A stretch of DNA of 64,000 nt, from the NCBI RefSeq assembly GCF_019799965.1, contig NZ_JABGCJ010000001.1:248001-312000 (forward strand), in the 5' to 3' direction. The notes under the pieces are model-generated. The model was not told the origin of the DNA and did no database searches. It was given only the letters and a program-made list of their open reading frames with translations. Below, in pieces: positions 40,610 to 49,714 of this stretch. Numbering within the stretch: the stretch's first letter is position 1; every line of letters starts with the position of its first letter. This stretch comes from Modestobacter italicus. GTDB taxonomy: Bacteria > Actinomycetota > Actinomycetes > Mycobacteriales > Geodermatophilaceae. The translations under genes and the position numbers were made by a program.

Positions 40610-41236
40610 ATGAGCGGCGTCGGCTTCGAGGACTGGGCGGCACTGGCCGGGGACTCCGAGACCTCGCGCACCGAGTGGGCCGCCCTGGTGGGCGCCTGGT
40701 CCGAGCCGCACCGCCGCTACCACGACCTCGCGCACCTGGCCGCCGTCCTGAGCATCGTCGACCAGCTGGCCGGCCACGCGAGCGACCCCGTCGCCGTCCG
40801 GCTGGCCGCCTGGTACCACGACGTCGCCTACGACCCGGAGCGCAGCGACAACGAGGAGGTCAGCGCGGCCCGCGCCCGGATCGGGCTGCTGGGGCTGGTC
40901 TCCCCCGACACCGTCGCCGAGGTCGAGCGGCTGGTGCTGCTCACCGCCGGGCACGACCCGGAGCCGGACGACGCCAACGGCGCGGTGCTGTGCGACGCCG
41001 ACCTGGCGGTGCTGGCCAGCCCACCGGCGGCCTACGCCGGCTACGCCTCCGCGGTGCGCGCCGAGTACGGCCACCTCTCGGACGCCGACTTCACCGCCGG
41101 GCGGATCGCGGTGCTTGAGCAGTTGCTGGCCCTGCCGGCGCTGTTCCGGGTGCCGGCGGCGGCCGAGCGGTGGACCGAGCCGGCCCGGGCCAACCTGACC
41201 GCCGAGCTCACCCTGCTGAGCGCGCGCTCTTCCTGA
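40610..41236 (+). CDS. HD-domain metal-dependent phosphohydrolase
   Basis: 208 residues. The histidine/aspartate ligands of the HD superfamily are visible in YHDLAHLAAVL (about residue 37) and AWYHDVAYDPERSDNEEVSA (about residue 68), with a later aspartate in CDADLAVLA. It matches the group annotated as predicted metal-dependent HD superfamily phosphohydrolase; the substrate is unknown (nucleotides are likely). Its last 29 nt overlap the convergent DUF4031 gene. Confidence 0.85.
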   Translation: MSGVGFEDWAALAGDSETSRTEWAALVGAWSEPHRRYHDLAHLAAVLSIVDQLAGHASDPVAVRLAAWYHDVAYDPERSDNEEVSAARARIGLLGLVSPDTVAEVERLVLLTAGHDPEPDDANGAVLCDADLAVLASPPAAYAGYASAVRAEYGHLSDADFTAGRIAVLEQLLALPALFRVPAAAERWTEPARANLTAELTLLSARSS

Positions 41237-41483
41237 TCCGCAGCCCGGCGGCGAGCAGCCGCTGGAGCAGCTCCCGGCTGCCCACCGGCTCCGCGCCGGC
41301 GGCCACCGCCCGGGCGTAGAGCTCCTCCGGGACGTCGTAGTGGTCGCCCTGGAACGCCCGGCGCGGGATGTCCAGCTGCTGCTGGGCGAAGTCGTGCAGC
41401 TCGTCGTAGTCGGTGTCGCTGACCAGGTGCGACCAGCGCCGCCCCCGCCACGGCCAGACGGGGGTGTCGATGAGCAGTGCCAC
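41208..41483 (-). CDS. DUF4031 protein
   Basis: 91 residues. MALLIDTPVWPWRGRRWSHLVSD and DYDELHDFAQQQLDIPRRAFQGDHYD define the DUF4031 family; histidines in SHLVSD and DHYDVP could bind metal. Small soluble protein of unknown function, frequent in actinobacteria. The gene overlaps the end of the HD hydrolase tail to tail and has CAGACT six nt before its GTG. Confidence 0.85.
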   Translation of the reverse strand: MALLIDTPVWPWRGRRWSHLVSDTDYDELHDFAQQQLDIPRRAFQGDHYDVPEELYARAVAAGAEPVGSRELLQRLLAAGLRIRKSARSAG

Positions 41484-41489
41484 CGGGAC

Positions 41490-41495
41490 AGTCTG
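41490..41495 (-). promoter_or_regulatory. -10 hexamer CAGACT
   Basis: Minus-strand CAGACT, six nt before GTG 41483. Only seven bp separate it from the oppositely directed -10 at 41503. Confidence 0.5.
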
Positions 41496-41502
41496 CCCCG
41501 GC

Positions 41503-41508
41503 TACGGT
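41503..41508 (+). promoter_or_regulatory. -10 hexamer TACGGT
   Basis: TACGGT six nt before GTG 41515; leaderless start of the oxidoreductase gene. Confidence 0.6.
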
Positions 41509-41514
41509 CAGGGC

Positions 41515-42510
41515 GTGACTGAGGAGATCCGCTGGGGAGTCGTCGGGCCGGGCCGCATCGCGGAGAAGGTGGTCGAGGACTTCGCCGTCGTCGACGGTGC
41601 CCGGGCGGTCGCCGTCGCGTCCCGGTCGCTGGACCGCGCGCGGGACTTCGCCAGCCGGCACGGCATCGAGCGCGCGCACGGGTCCTACGCCGAGATCCTG
41701 GCCGACCCGGACGTCGACGTGCTGTACGTGGCGACCCCGCACCCGCAGCACCACGCCGTCGCGCTCGGGGCGATCGAGGCGGGCAAGGCGCTGCTGGTGG
41801 AGAAGGCGTTCACCGCCACGGTCGCCGGCGCGCGCGAGGTCGTCGAGCGGAGCCGGGCCACGGACGTCTTCGTGATGGAGGCGATGTGGACCCGGTTCCA
41901 GCCGGCCGTCGTCAGGCTGCGGGAGCTGATCGCCGACGGCGCGATCGGCGAGGTCCGCTCGGTGCAGGCCGATCTGGGCGTGCAGCGCGACTTCGACCCT
42001 GCCGACCGGCTGTTCGCGCGTGAGCTCGGCGGCGGCGCCCTGCTCGACCTGGGCGTCTACGTGGTCTCCTTCGCCCAGATGCTGCTCGGCGACCCGGACG
42101 TCGTCACCGCCACCGGCTCGCGGTTCGAGACCGGCGTGGACGCCGAGGCCTCGCTGCTGCTGGGGTACGCCGACGGCCGCTCGGCGACGCTGATGACCTC
42201 GCTGCGCAACGCGCTGCCCGGCCAGGCCCGGGTGTTCGGCACGGCGGGCTGGATCGACGTGCTCCCCCGCTTCCACCACCCGCAGACGATCGTGCTGCAC
42301 CGCGCAGGGGCGGACGCCGAGGAGATCACCCTCCCGCAGCTGGGCGGCGGTTACTCGCACGAGCTGATCGAGGTCACCGAGTGCCTGCGCGCCGGCCGCA
42401 CCGAGAGCACGGTGATGCCGCTGGCCGACACCCTGGCCGTGCAGTCGGTGCTGGAGCAGGCCGCCGGTCAGCTGGGCGTGACGTTCGCCGAGGACCCCGC
42501 CGTCCTCTGA
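41515..42510 (+). CDS. Gfo/Idh/MocA family oxidoreductase
   Basis: 331 residues. Rossmann N-terminus with WGVVGPGRIAEKVVEDF (GxGxIA-type loop), then YVATPHPQHHAVALGAIEAGKALLVEKAFT containing the family lysine of the EKP-like motif (here EKA). The C-terminal domain has GGGALLDLGVYVVSFAQMLLG, where the conserved D and Y/H positions of the active site are found. It would oxidise a sugar or polyol-type hydroxyl with NAD(P); exact substrate unknown. The last 43 nt overlap the convergent DUF72 gene. Confidence 0.88.
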   Translation: MTEEIRWGVVGPGRIAEKVVEDFAVVDGARAVAVASRSLDRARDFASRHGIERAHGSYAEILADPDVDVLYVATPHPQHHAVALGAIEAGKALLVEKAFTATVAGAREVVERSRATDVFVMEAMWTRFQPAVVRLRELIADGAIGEVRSVQADLGVQRDFDPADRLFARELGGGALLDLGVYVVSFAQMLLGDPDVVTATGSRFETGVDAEASLLLGYADGRSATLMTSLRNALPGQARVFGTAGWIDVLPRFHHPQTIVLHRAGADAEEITLPQLGGGYSHELIEVTECLRAGRTESTVMPLADTLAVQSVLEQAAGQLGVTFAEDPAVL

Positions 42511-43307
42511 CGGGACCTCGGCGGCGGCTTGGGCGGCCAGGCCTCTCCGCTGGCCTGGGCCATCGTGGGCACCCGGGTGTGCGTGCCCCCGGCGGCCCGG
42601 ACGGCGTCGGCGAGGGTGACCGCGTCCCGGGTGGCTGCACCGCCGGGGTCGTTGTTCAGGTACACGAGCACGTCGTCGTCGCCGTAGGTCTCCCGCAGGC
42701 GCTGCGCCCACAGCTGGAGCGTCTCCGGGTGGTAGTCCCAGCCGTCGCGGCCGGTGTGCAGCCGCAGGTACCCCCACTCGGCGGTGCGCCACAGCGGCGC
42801 GACCGGCTGCTCGGCGCGGTCGGCCCAGCACAGCGCCGCCTGGTAGCGCTCCAGCAGGGCCCGCACCTCGTCGGTCCACCAGCTCTCGTGCCGGGGCTCG
42901 ACGGCCACCCGCGTGCCGGCCGGGAACTGGCCGAGGCACTCGTTGAGCAGGCCGACGTCGGCCTGCAGGGTGGGTGGCAGCTGCAGCAGGACGACGTCCA
43001 GCCGGTCGCCCAGGCCGGCGACCCGGTCCATCAGCCGGGCCACCGGCTCGGCCGGGTCGCGCAGCCGCTTGAGGTGGGTGAGGAACCGGGACGCCTTGAC
43101 CGCCCACCGGTAGTCCGGCGGGGTGCGCTCACGCCAGCGCTCGAAGGTCTGTCGTTCGGGCAGCCGGTAGAAGGCGTTGTTGCTCTCCACGGTGGCGAAG
43201 TGCTCGGCGTGGTGCTCCAGCCACAGCCGCTGGGGCAGCGCCGGCGGGTAGAAGCGCCCGCGCCAGTCGCGGTACTGCCAGCCCGACGTCCCGATGATCA
43301 CCGTCAC
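42468..43307 (-). CDS. DUF72 (YecE-like) protein
   Basis: 279 residues with a TIM-barrel-like DUF72 fold: IIGTSGWQYRDWRGRFYPP at the N-terminus, FATVESNNAFYRLP, AVKASRFLTHLKRLRDP, LLQLPPTLQ, AVEPRHESWW and YLRLHTGRDGWDYHPETL. These are the invariant blocks of the family. Function unknown; it is sometimes linked with nucleic acid metabolism. The final 30 residues (PPKPPPRSRQRTAGSS…) are low-complexity and arise where the gene overlaps the oppositely oriented oxidoreductase. Confidence 0.85.
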   Translation of the reverse strand: MTVIIGTSGWQYRDWRGRFYPPALPQRLWLEHHAEHFATVESNNAFYRLPERQTFERWRERTPPDYRWAVKASRFLTHLKRLRDPAEPVARLMDRVAGLGDRLDVVLLQLPPTLQADVGLLNECLGQFPAGTRVAVEPRHESWWTDEVRALLERYQAALCWADRAEQPVAPLWRTAEWGYLRLHTGRDGWDYHPETLQLWAQRLRETYGDDDVLVYLNNDPGGAATRDAVTLADAVRAAGGTHTRVPTMAQASGEAWPPKPPPRSRQRTAGSSANVTPS

Positions 43308-43317
43308 CCCGGCCGCC

Positions 43318-43323
43318 TACCCT
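43318..43323 (+). promoter_or_regulatory. -10 hexamer TACCCT
   Basis: TACCCT eight nt before ATG 43332, within the 24-bp gap between divergent starts. Confidence 0.55.
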
Positions 43324-43331
43324 GCTCGGCC

Positions 43332-43721
43332 ATGACCGACTCCCCCGCCCGGTTCCTGGACCTGTGCCTGGACGCCGTGGACCACCAGGCCCTGGCCGAC
43401 TGGTGGTGCGCCGCGATGGGCTACACCCGGCACGCACCGGCCGGTGGCGACCTCGCCGGCCCGGTGTTGATCGTCGACCCCAGCGGTGCCGGCCCGCGGA
43501 TCTGGGTGAACCCGGTGCCCGAGCCGAAGACGGTCAAGAACCGCGTGCACCACGACGTCGTCGGCGACACCGCCGCCCTGCTGGCCCTGGGCGCCACCCT
43601 GCTGCGCGCCCGGGACGACGTCGACGCCGCCGACCACGCCACCGGGCTGATCAGCTGGGACGTGCTCGCCGACCCCGAGGGCAACGAGTTCTGCGTCTTC
43701 ACCCCGGACGACGACGGGTGA
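43332..43721 (+). CDS. VOC family protein
   Basis: 129 residues, one VOC module. The beginning ARFLDLCLDAVDHQALADWWCAAMGY and ending SWDVLADPEGNEFCVFTPDD are typical of the glyoxalase-like group in actinobacteria (the NEFCVF end is diagnostic); IWVNPVPEPKTVKNRVHHDVV lies in the middle. Substrate unknown. A strong hairpin begins at the base after its stop. Confidence 0.85.
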   Translation: MTDSPARFLDLCLDAVDHQALADWWCAAMGYTRHAPAGGDLAGPVLIVDPSGAGPRIWVNPVPEPKTVKNRVHHDVVGDTAALLALGATLLRARDDVDAADHATGLISWDVLADPEGNEFCVFTPDDDG

Positions 43722-43778
43722 TCACCTCGGGTGCACCGGTGCCTCGACCTCACTCAGGCACCGGTGCACCCGAGGTGA
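43722..43778. terminator. hairpin with a 23-bp perfect stem
   Basis: The arms 43722-43744 and 43756-43778 are perfectly complementary (cores CACCTCGGGTGCACC and GGTGCACCCGAGGTG) around an 11-nt loop. It begins directly after the VOC stop and lies before the convergent groEL end, so it probably ends transcription from the left. Confidence 0.75.
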
Positions 43779-43800
43779 CCCCCGCCCCTGGAACGCCGAC

Positions 43801-43832
43801 AGGGGCGGCCCCGCGAGTGCGGGACCGCCCCT
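43801..43832 (-). terminator. terminator of groEL
   Basis: AGGGGCGG/CCGCCCCT and CCCGC/GCGGG form a 13-bp stem with one mismatch and a GAGT loop, 50 nt past the groEL stop. Confidence 0.7.
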
Positions 43833-43881
43833 GCCGGGCAGTGCTGGTGGTGCAGTGCTCAGCGAGCGCCGAGCGGTGGAC

Positions 43882-45807
<1,926 letters not shown>

Positions 45808-46008
45808 TCAGGCGCTCTGCACGGCGTCGGCCTGCGGCCCCTTCTCGCCCTGGACGACCTCGAAGCTGACCCGCTGGCCCTCGTCGAGGCTCTTGTACCC
45901 GTCCATCTGGATGGCCGAGTAGTGGACGAAGACGTCCTGCCCGCCGTCCACGGCGATGAAGCCGAAGCCCTTCTCGGCGTTGAACCACTTCACGGTGCCC
46001 TGTGCCAC
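45808..46008 (-). CDS. cspA: cold-shock protein CspA family
   Basis: 66 residues from GTG 46008, the standard size. [32 protein letters not shown] contains both RNP motifs (KGFGFI, DVFVHY; sequence quoted in parts of the domain). It is an RNA chaperone. Ribosome site GGGAG is six nt upstream. The gene has a leader of nearly 100 nt after TACCGT, with a long-range pairing near the ribosome site. Between groEL and thrC, all on the minus strand but with separate signals. Confidence 0.95.
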   Translation of the reverse strand: MAQGTVKWFNAEKGFGFIAVDGGQDVFVHYSAIQMDGYKSLDEGQRVSFEVVQGEKGPQADAVQSA

Positions 46009-46014
46009 GTGTGC

Positions 46015-46093
46015 TCCCACGTTCAGTGCGTGCGGACGACCCCCTGCATCCGGGAGCCGGGTCTCGCCCTTCCGCCCGCCGAACACGAACGTG
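46015..46093 (-). promoter_or_regulatory. 5' leader of the cold-shock gene with long-range stem
   Basis: In the minus-strand leader CCACGTTC (46093-46086) can pair with GAACGTGG (46022-46015), and the next bases of the second arm are the GGGAG ribosome site. The fold would tuck the site into a stem base, as in temperature-responsive cold-shock leaders; pairing is seen, thermal response is inference. Confidence 0.4.
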
Positions 46094-46111
46094 GAACTGA
46101 AACCGCGCGGA

Positions 46112-46117
46112 ACGGTA
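46112..46117 (-). promoter_or_regulatory. -10 hexamer TACCGT of the cold-shock gene
   Basis: Minus-strand TACCGT 103 nt before GTG 46008. Confidence 0.45.
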
Positions 46118-46174
46118 CAGGAACGGGGTGTTCTTGGTCACTGCTCCCCGCGCAGGTCACCCGCCCGTGTGTTA

Positions 46175-46229
46175 AAGGACCCCGTCCCCCTCACCCTCGC
46201 GAGCTCGGGGCGAGCCTCCGGACGGGGCC
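46175..46229. repeat. copy 3 of the gene-end hairpin repeat
   Basis: AAGGACCCCGTCC at the left, GGACGGGGCC at the right, next to the thrC stop codon (minus strand). Read from thrC the hairpin ends in GTCCTTT, a short T-run, so it can serve as the thrC terminator. Confidence 0.75.
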
Positions 46230-47531
46230 TCAGGCGATGAGGCCGGCCTCGCGGAGCGACTTCAGCGACGGCTGCACGTGGTGGGAGGGGCCGACCACCG
46301 GCAGCAGCGGGTCGAGGGTCTTGAGGCCCTCGCCGGTGTTGAGCACCACGACCTCCTGGGTCGGGTCGATCAGCCCCTTCTCCACCAGCTGCCGCAGCAC
46401 CGCGGTGGTCACGCCGCCGGCGGTCTCGGCGAACACCCCGGTGGTGCGGGCCAGGTCGCGGATGCCGGCCACGATCTCGTCGTCCCCGACCCGGCCGACC
46501 GAGCCACCGGTGCGCCGGATGGCGTCCAGCGCGTACGGGCCGTCGGCGGGGTTGCCGATGTTCAGCGACTTGGCGATCCCGGTGGGCTTGACCGGCTTGA
46601 CGACGTCCCAGCCGTTGTCGAAGGCGGTGGCGATCGGGTCGCAGCCTGCGGACTGCGCGCCGAAGACCTTCCAGCCGGTGTCGGCGACGATGCCGGCGGC
46701 GACCAGCTCCCGCCAGGCCTTGTCGACCTTGGTGAGCAGCGACCCCGACGCCATCGGGATGACCACCTGGGCCGGGATCCGCCAGCCCAGCTGCTCGGCG
46801 ATCTCGTAGCCCATCGTCTTGGAGCCCTCGGCGTAGTAGGGCCGGACGTTCTGGTTGACGAAGGCGGTGTCCTCGAACTCGTCGGTCTCGGCGAGCTCGC
46901 TGGTCAGCCGGTTGACGTCGTCGTAGGAGCCGTCGACGGCGACCAGTGCCTGCCCGTAGACCGCGGACTGGGTGATCTTGCCCGGCTCCAGGTCGCTGGG
47001 CACGAACACGAAGGAGGGCAGGCCCATCCGGGCGGCGTGCGCGGCCACGGAGTTGGCCAGGTTGCCGGTCGAGGCGCAGGCGATCTTGGCGTAGCCGAAG
47101 CTCTTCGCCGCGGTGGCCGCCAGGCTGACCACCCGGTCCTTGAACGAGTGCGTGGGGTTGGCCGAGTCGTCCTTGACCCACAGCCCGCCGGTCAGGCCCA
47201 GCTCGGCGGCCAGCCGGTCGGCGCGCACCAGCGGCGTCATGCCCGGGTCGAGGGTGACCCGGTCCGCGGGGTCCTGCCCCACGGGCAGCAGGGCGACGTA
47301 GCGCCAGATGTTCTGCGGGCCCGCCTCGATCTGCTCGCGGGTCACCGCCCGCATGAGGTCCTTGTCGTAGTCGACCTCGAGCGGGCCGAAGCACTCGGCA
47401 CAGGCGTGCTCGGCGATCAGGCCGAAGGTGGCGCCGCAGTTGCGACAGACCAGGCCCTTGGCGGGGTTCGGGGGGACGGGGCCACCGGCGTGGACGTCTG
47501 CCTGGGCGGAACCGGGAGCGGTCAGGGTCAT
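46230..47531 (-). CDS. thrC: threonine synthase
   Basis: 433 residues, PLP fold type II. A zinc-ribbon-like start (GLVCRNCGATFGLIAEHACAECFGPLEVDYD, four cysteines) precedes the catalytic part. The PLP lysine lies in ANPTHSFKDRVV, the phosphate loop is STGNLANSVAAHAAR. It converts O-phosphohomoserine to threonine. No hom or thrB is adjacent. The leader carries a SAM-I riboswitch, so the enzyme's level appears tied to S-adenosylmethionine at the branch between methionine and threonine. ATG 47531 follows GGAGG ten nt away, at the foot of the riboswitch. Confidence 0.94.
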   Translation of the reverse strand: MTLTAPGSAQADVHAGGPVPPNPAKGLVCRNCGATFGLIAEHACAECFGPLEVDYDKDLMRAVTREQIEAGPQNIWRYVALLPVGQDPADRVTLDPGMTPLVRADRLAAELGLTGGLWVKDDSANPTHSFKDRVVSLAATAAKSFGYAKIACASTGNLANSVAAHAARMGLPSFVFVPSDLEPGKITQSAVYGQALVAVDGSYDDVNRLTSELAETDEFEDTAFVNQNVRPYYAEGSKTMGYEIAEQLGWRIPAQVVIPMASGSLLTKVDKAWRELVAAGIVADTGWKVFGAQSAGCDPIATAFDNGWDVVKPVKPTGIAKSLNIGNPADGPYALDAIRRTGGSVGRVGDDEIVAGIRDLARTTGVFAETAGGVTTAVLRQLVEKGLIDPTQEVVVLNTGEGLKTLDPLLPVVGPSHHVQPSLKSLREAGLIA

Positions 47532-47545
47532 TCGACGACTACCTC

Positions 47546-47670
47546 CTCATCTTCCCCGCACCGGGCCGTCGAGCCGTGCGGGACGGAATTGGCACCTCCC
47601 GCTGCGCATGTGCACAGACGGCGGTTGCCGGGGCTTCATCGGGCCGTGTCCCTCTGCCCCTCTGGATGAG
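47546..47670 (-). ncRNA. SAM-I (S-box) riboswitch upstream of thrC
   Basis: Read on the minus strand: P1 strands CTCATC (47670 side) and GATGAG (47551-47546); then CCAGAGGGGCAGAGGG, GGCCCGATGAAGCC, CCGGCAACC, and GGTGCCAATTCC (47596-47585), the invariant S-box core; a P4-like CCCGCAC/GTGCGGG stem closes before P1. The ribosome site GGAGG (47546-47542) shares a base with the P1 3' strand, so SAM binding should hide it and lower translation. Confidence 0.9.
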
Positions 47671-47683
47671 TGGAACGTCACCG

Positions 47684-47689
47684 ACTCTA
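47684..47689 (-). promoter_or_regulatory. -10 hexamer TAGAGT of thrC
   Basis: Minus-strand TAGAGT 13 nt before the first base of the riboswitch P1, fitting a start at the aptamer's 5' end. Confidence 0.6.
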
Positions 47690-47719
47690 CCCGGAGCCGC
47701 CCCGCCCGCCGGGCACCGA

Positions 47720-47725
47720 CAGGAT
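47720..47725 (+). promoter_or_regulatory. -10 hexamer CAGGAT
   Basis: CAGGAT six nt before GTG 47732. Confidence 0.5.
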
Positions 47726-47731
47726 GGGCCA

Positions 47732-48556
47732 GTGGCCACCCGCATCGTCTACACCGACCTCGACGGCACGATGGTCGGTCCGCGCGGCTCGTTCTGGCAC
47801 ACCGCCGACCGCGTGCCGACCGCCTCCCCCGCCGGCGCGCTCCTGGAGCTGCACCGGGCCGGCGTGCCGCTGGTGCTGGTCAGCGGCCGCACCCACGCCC
47901 AGCTGCTGGAGGCGGGGCGGATCTTCGCCGCCGACGGCGCGATCGCCGAGCTGGGCTCGCTGGTCAGCTGGGCCGGCGGCCGGGAGACCCACCTGCTGAC
48001 CGGCGACCTGCCCGAGCAGTACGCCGGCCGGACGCCGATGGACGTGCTGGCCGAGCTCGGCGTGGTGGACGAGCTGATCGCCGCCCACCCGGGGCGGATC
48101 GAGTGGCACGAGCCCTGGCACGCCACCCACTCCGCCGACGCGCTGCTGCGGGGCCGGGTGGACGCCGCTGCCGTCGACCGCTGGCTGGCCGAACGCGGCT
48201 GGGGCTGGCTGACCATGAACGACAACGGCGCGGTGCCGGCCACCCCGCGCATGACGCTGGACGCCGAGGCCCTGCCGCCGCACGTCTACCACCTGATGCC
48301 CCGCGGGATCTCCAAGGGCGAGGCGATCCGCTGGGACCTCGCCCGCCGCGGGCTGAGCCCCGAGGACGCGGTGGCCGTCGGCGACAGCGTCAGCGACCTG
48401 GAGATGGCCCCGGCGGTCGGCCGGCTGTGGGTCACCGCCAACGGCGCGGCCGTGGCCGGGATGGCCGACCGGATCGCCGCCGTCCCGAACGCCACGGTCA
48501 CCGACGCCCCGATGGGCGAGGGCTGGGCCCAGGCGGTGCTGGCCTCGCTCTGCTGA
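47732..48556 (+). CDS. HAD-superfamily (IIB) phosphatase
   Basis: 274 residues. Motif I is IVYTDLDGTMVG at the N-terminus (DxDGT), motif II VLVSGRTHAQL, motif III lysine in GISKGEAIRWDL, and motif IV VAVGDSVSDLEMAP. The type IIB cap lies between. It resembles mannosyl-3-phosphoglycerate or sugar phosphate phosphatases of the Cof type; the substrate is not fixed. Divergent from thrC and immediately followed by the repeat hairpin, whose first base is the A of its stop codon. Confidence 0.87.
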   Translation: MATRIVYTDLDGTMVGPRGSFWHTADRVPTASPAGALLELHRAGVPLVLVSGRTHAQLLEAGRIFAADGAIAELGSLVSWAGGRETHLLTGDLPEQYAGRTPMDVLAELGVVDELIAAHPGRIEWHEPWHATHSADALLRGRVDAAAVDRWLAERGWGWLTMNDNGAVPATPRMTLDAEALPPHVYHLMPRGISKGEAIRWDLARRGLSPEDAVAVGDSVSDLEMAPAVGRLWVTANGAAVAGMADRIAAVPNATVTDAPMGEGWAQAVLASLC

Positions 48557-48611
48557 AGGACCCCGTCCCCCTCACCCCTCGCGAGCTCGGGGCGACCCTC
48601 CGGACGGGGCC
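48556..48611. repeat. copy 4 of the gene-end hairpin repeat
   Basis: Fills the whole space between the HAD phosphatase stop (48554-48556) and the convergent 58-residue gene stop (48612-48614). It starts AAGGACCCCGTCC and ends GGACGGGGCC, so it can terminate both transcripts. Confidence 0.78.
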
Positions 48612-48788
48612 TCAGCTGGTCCGGTGCCCCCGCGTACGGGCGCGCCGGGCCACCAGCACGCCGACGAGGACCGCGACCCCGACCATGACCGCCAGCTCCA
48701 CGCTGCCGATGACGCCGAGCAGCGGCGCCAGGAGGAGCAGCACGACGAAGCTGGCGATCCCTGCCACGAGCCCGCGGAGTCCGGTCAT
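48612..48788 (-). CDS. 58-residue two-helix membrane protein
   Basis: Starts MTGLRGLVAGIASFVVLL and has two hydrophobic helices (about residues 8-28 and 31-48), ending in a basic tail RRARTRGHRTS. TAGCGT stands exactly six nt before the ATG, as in other leaderless genes of the window, and the stop abuts the repeat hairpin; both argue for a real gene. No family is recognised. Upstream lies the ABC permease stop in the same direction, 24 nt away. Confidence 0.68.
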   Translation of the reverse strand: MTGLRGLVAGIASFVVLLLLAPLLGVIGSVELAVMVGVAVLVGVLVARRARTRGHRTS

Positions 48789-48794
48789 GCGGGG

Positions 48795-48800
48795 ACGCTA
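48795..48800 (-). promoter_or_regulatory. -10 hexamer TAGCGT
   Basis: Minus-strand TAGCGT, six nt before ATG 48788. Confidence 0.55.
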
Positions 48801-48811
48801 CCGCCGGCAGG

Positions 48812-49714
48812 TCAGCTGGTGACGTCCTTGCGGGCGAAGTGCCGGACGGCGAGCGCGGTGAAGACGGCGGAGTAGACCAGCCCCTGGACGACGCCGCGGA
48901 ACAGGTCACCGGAGTCGACCGGGGTCTGCAGCAGGTCGGTCCAGGCGTAGTTGAACGCCGTGGGGAACCAGTCGCGCACCCCACCCAGCTGCTCGACCTG
49001 CTCCAGCACCGCGAACACCACGGTGGTGAACACCGCCCCGCCGACCGCGGCCAGCGGTGCGTCGGTGACGGTGGACAGCCAGAACGCCAGCGCGCCCACC
49101 ACGAGCAGGTGGACGGCGAGGTAGCCGACCATCCCGGCCAGCCGCACCAGCGCCGTCCCCTGGTCCAGCGCCAGGCCGACCGGCGTCTGTACGTCACCGA
49201 AGCCGAAGGCGATGCCGCCGGCGACGACCGAGACGGCGACCAGCAGCACCATCGCGCCGACCGACAGCAGGAACGCGGCCAGCCACTTCTGCCGCAGCAG
49301 CCGGGCCCGCGGGACGGGGGTGGCCAGCGCGTAGCGCAGCGACCCCCACGAGGCTTCGCTGGCCACGGTGTCGCCGAAGAACAGCGCGAAGACGACCACC
49401 AGGAAGAAGCCGGTGGTGGCGAAGAGGGTGAACAGGGTGAGGTTCAGCCCGCTCGCCGAGGCGACGTCGACCAGGTTGACCCGGCTGTTCTCCTCGGCCT
49501 CCTCTGTGCCGCCCAGCTGCAGCGCACCGATCAGGATCAGCGGCAGCGCGGCCATCAGCACGAACACGCCGATGGTCCGGCGGCGCTTGAACTGCCGGCG
49601 CAGCTCGACGCCCAGCCGCAGCGTCCGCTCCGGCCGGTACCCGGCCGCCGCCCCCGTCCCAGCTCCGGCCATGTCGGCGAACATGGCCGGGTCGTCGGTC
49701 GGTCGTGCGGTCAT
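48812..49714 (-). CDS. ABC-2 type permease partner of the hydrolase-ATPase fusion
   Basis: 300 residues. A soluble N-terminus (about 1-40) is followed by about six helices. GVELRRQFKRRRTIGVFVLMAALPLILIG is the membrane entry, and GDTVASEASWGSLRYALATPVPRARLLRQKW is the cytoplasmic motif of ABC-2 permeases (shown in parts). It overlaps the fusion gene's stop by ATGA and so is made together with it. It would form the membrane channel for the fused ATPase domain. Substrate unknown. Confidence 0.87.
   Translation of the reverse strand: MTARPTDDPAMFADMAGAGTGAAAGYRPERTLRLGVELRRQFKRRRTIGVFVLMAALPLILIGALQLGGTEEAEENSRVNLVDVASASGLNLTLFTLFATTGFFLVVVFALFFGDTVASEASWGSLRYALATPVPRARLLRQKWLAAFLLSVGAMVLLVAVSVVAGGIAFGFGDVQTPVGLALDQGTALVRLAGMVGYLAVHLLVVGALAFWLSTVTDAPLAAVGGAVFTTVVFAVLEQVEQLGGVRDWFPTAFNYAWTDLLQTPVDSGDLFRGVVQGLVYSAVFTALAVRHFARKDVTS
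49665..49690. repeat. inverted repeat in the permease 5' coding region
   Basis: CCGGCCATGT and ACATGGCCGG are perfect 10-nt arms around CGGCGA, at codons about 8-17 of the ABC permease. The arm core GGCCATGT is shared with the 38-bp palindrome at 27681. Confidence 0.5.
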
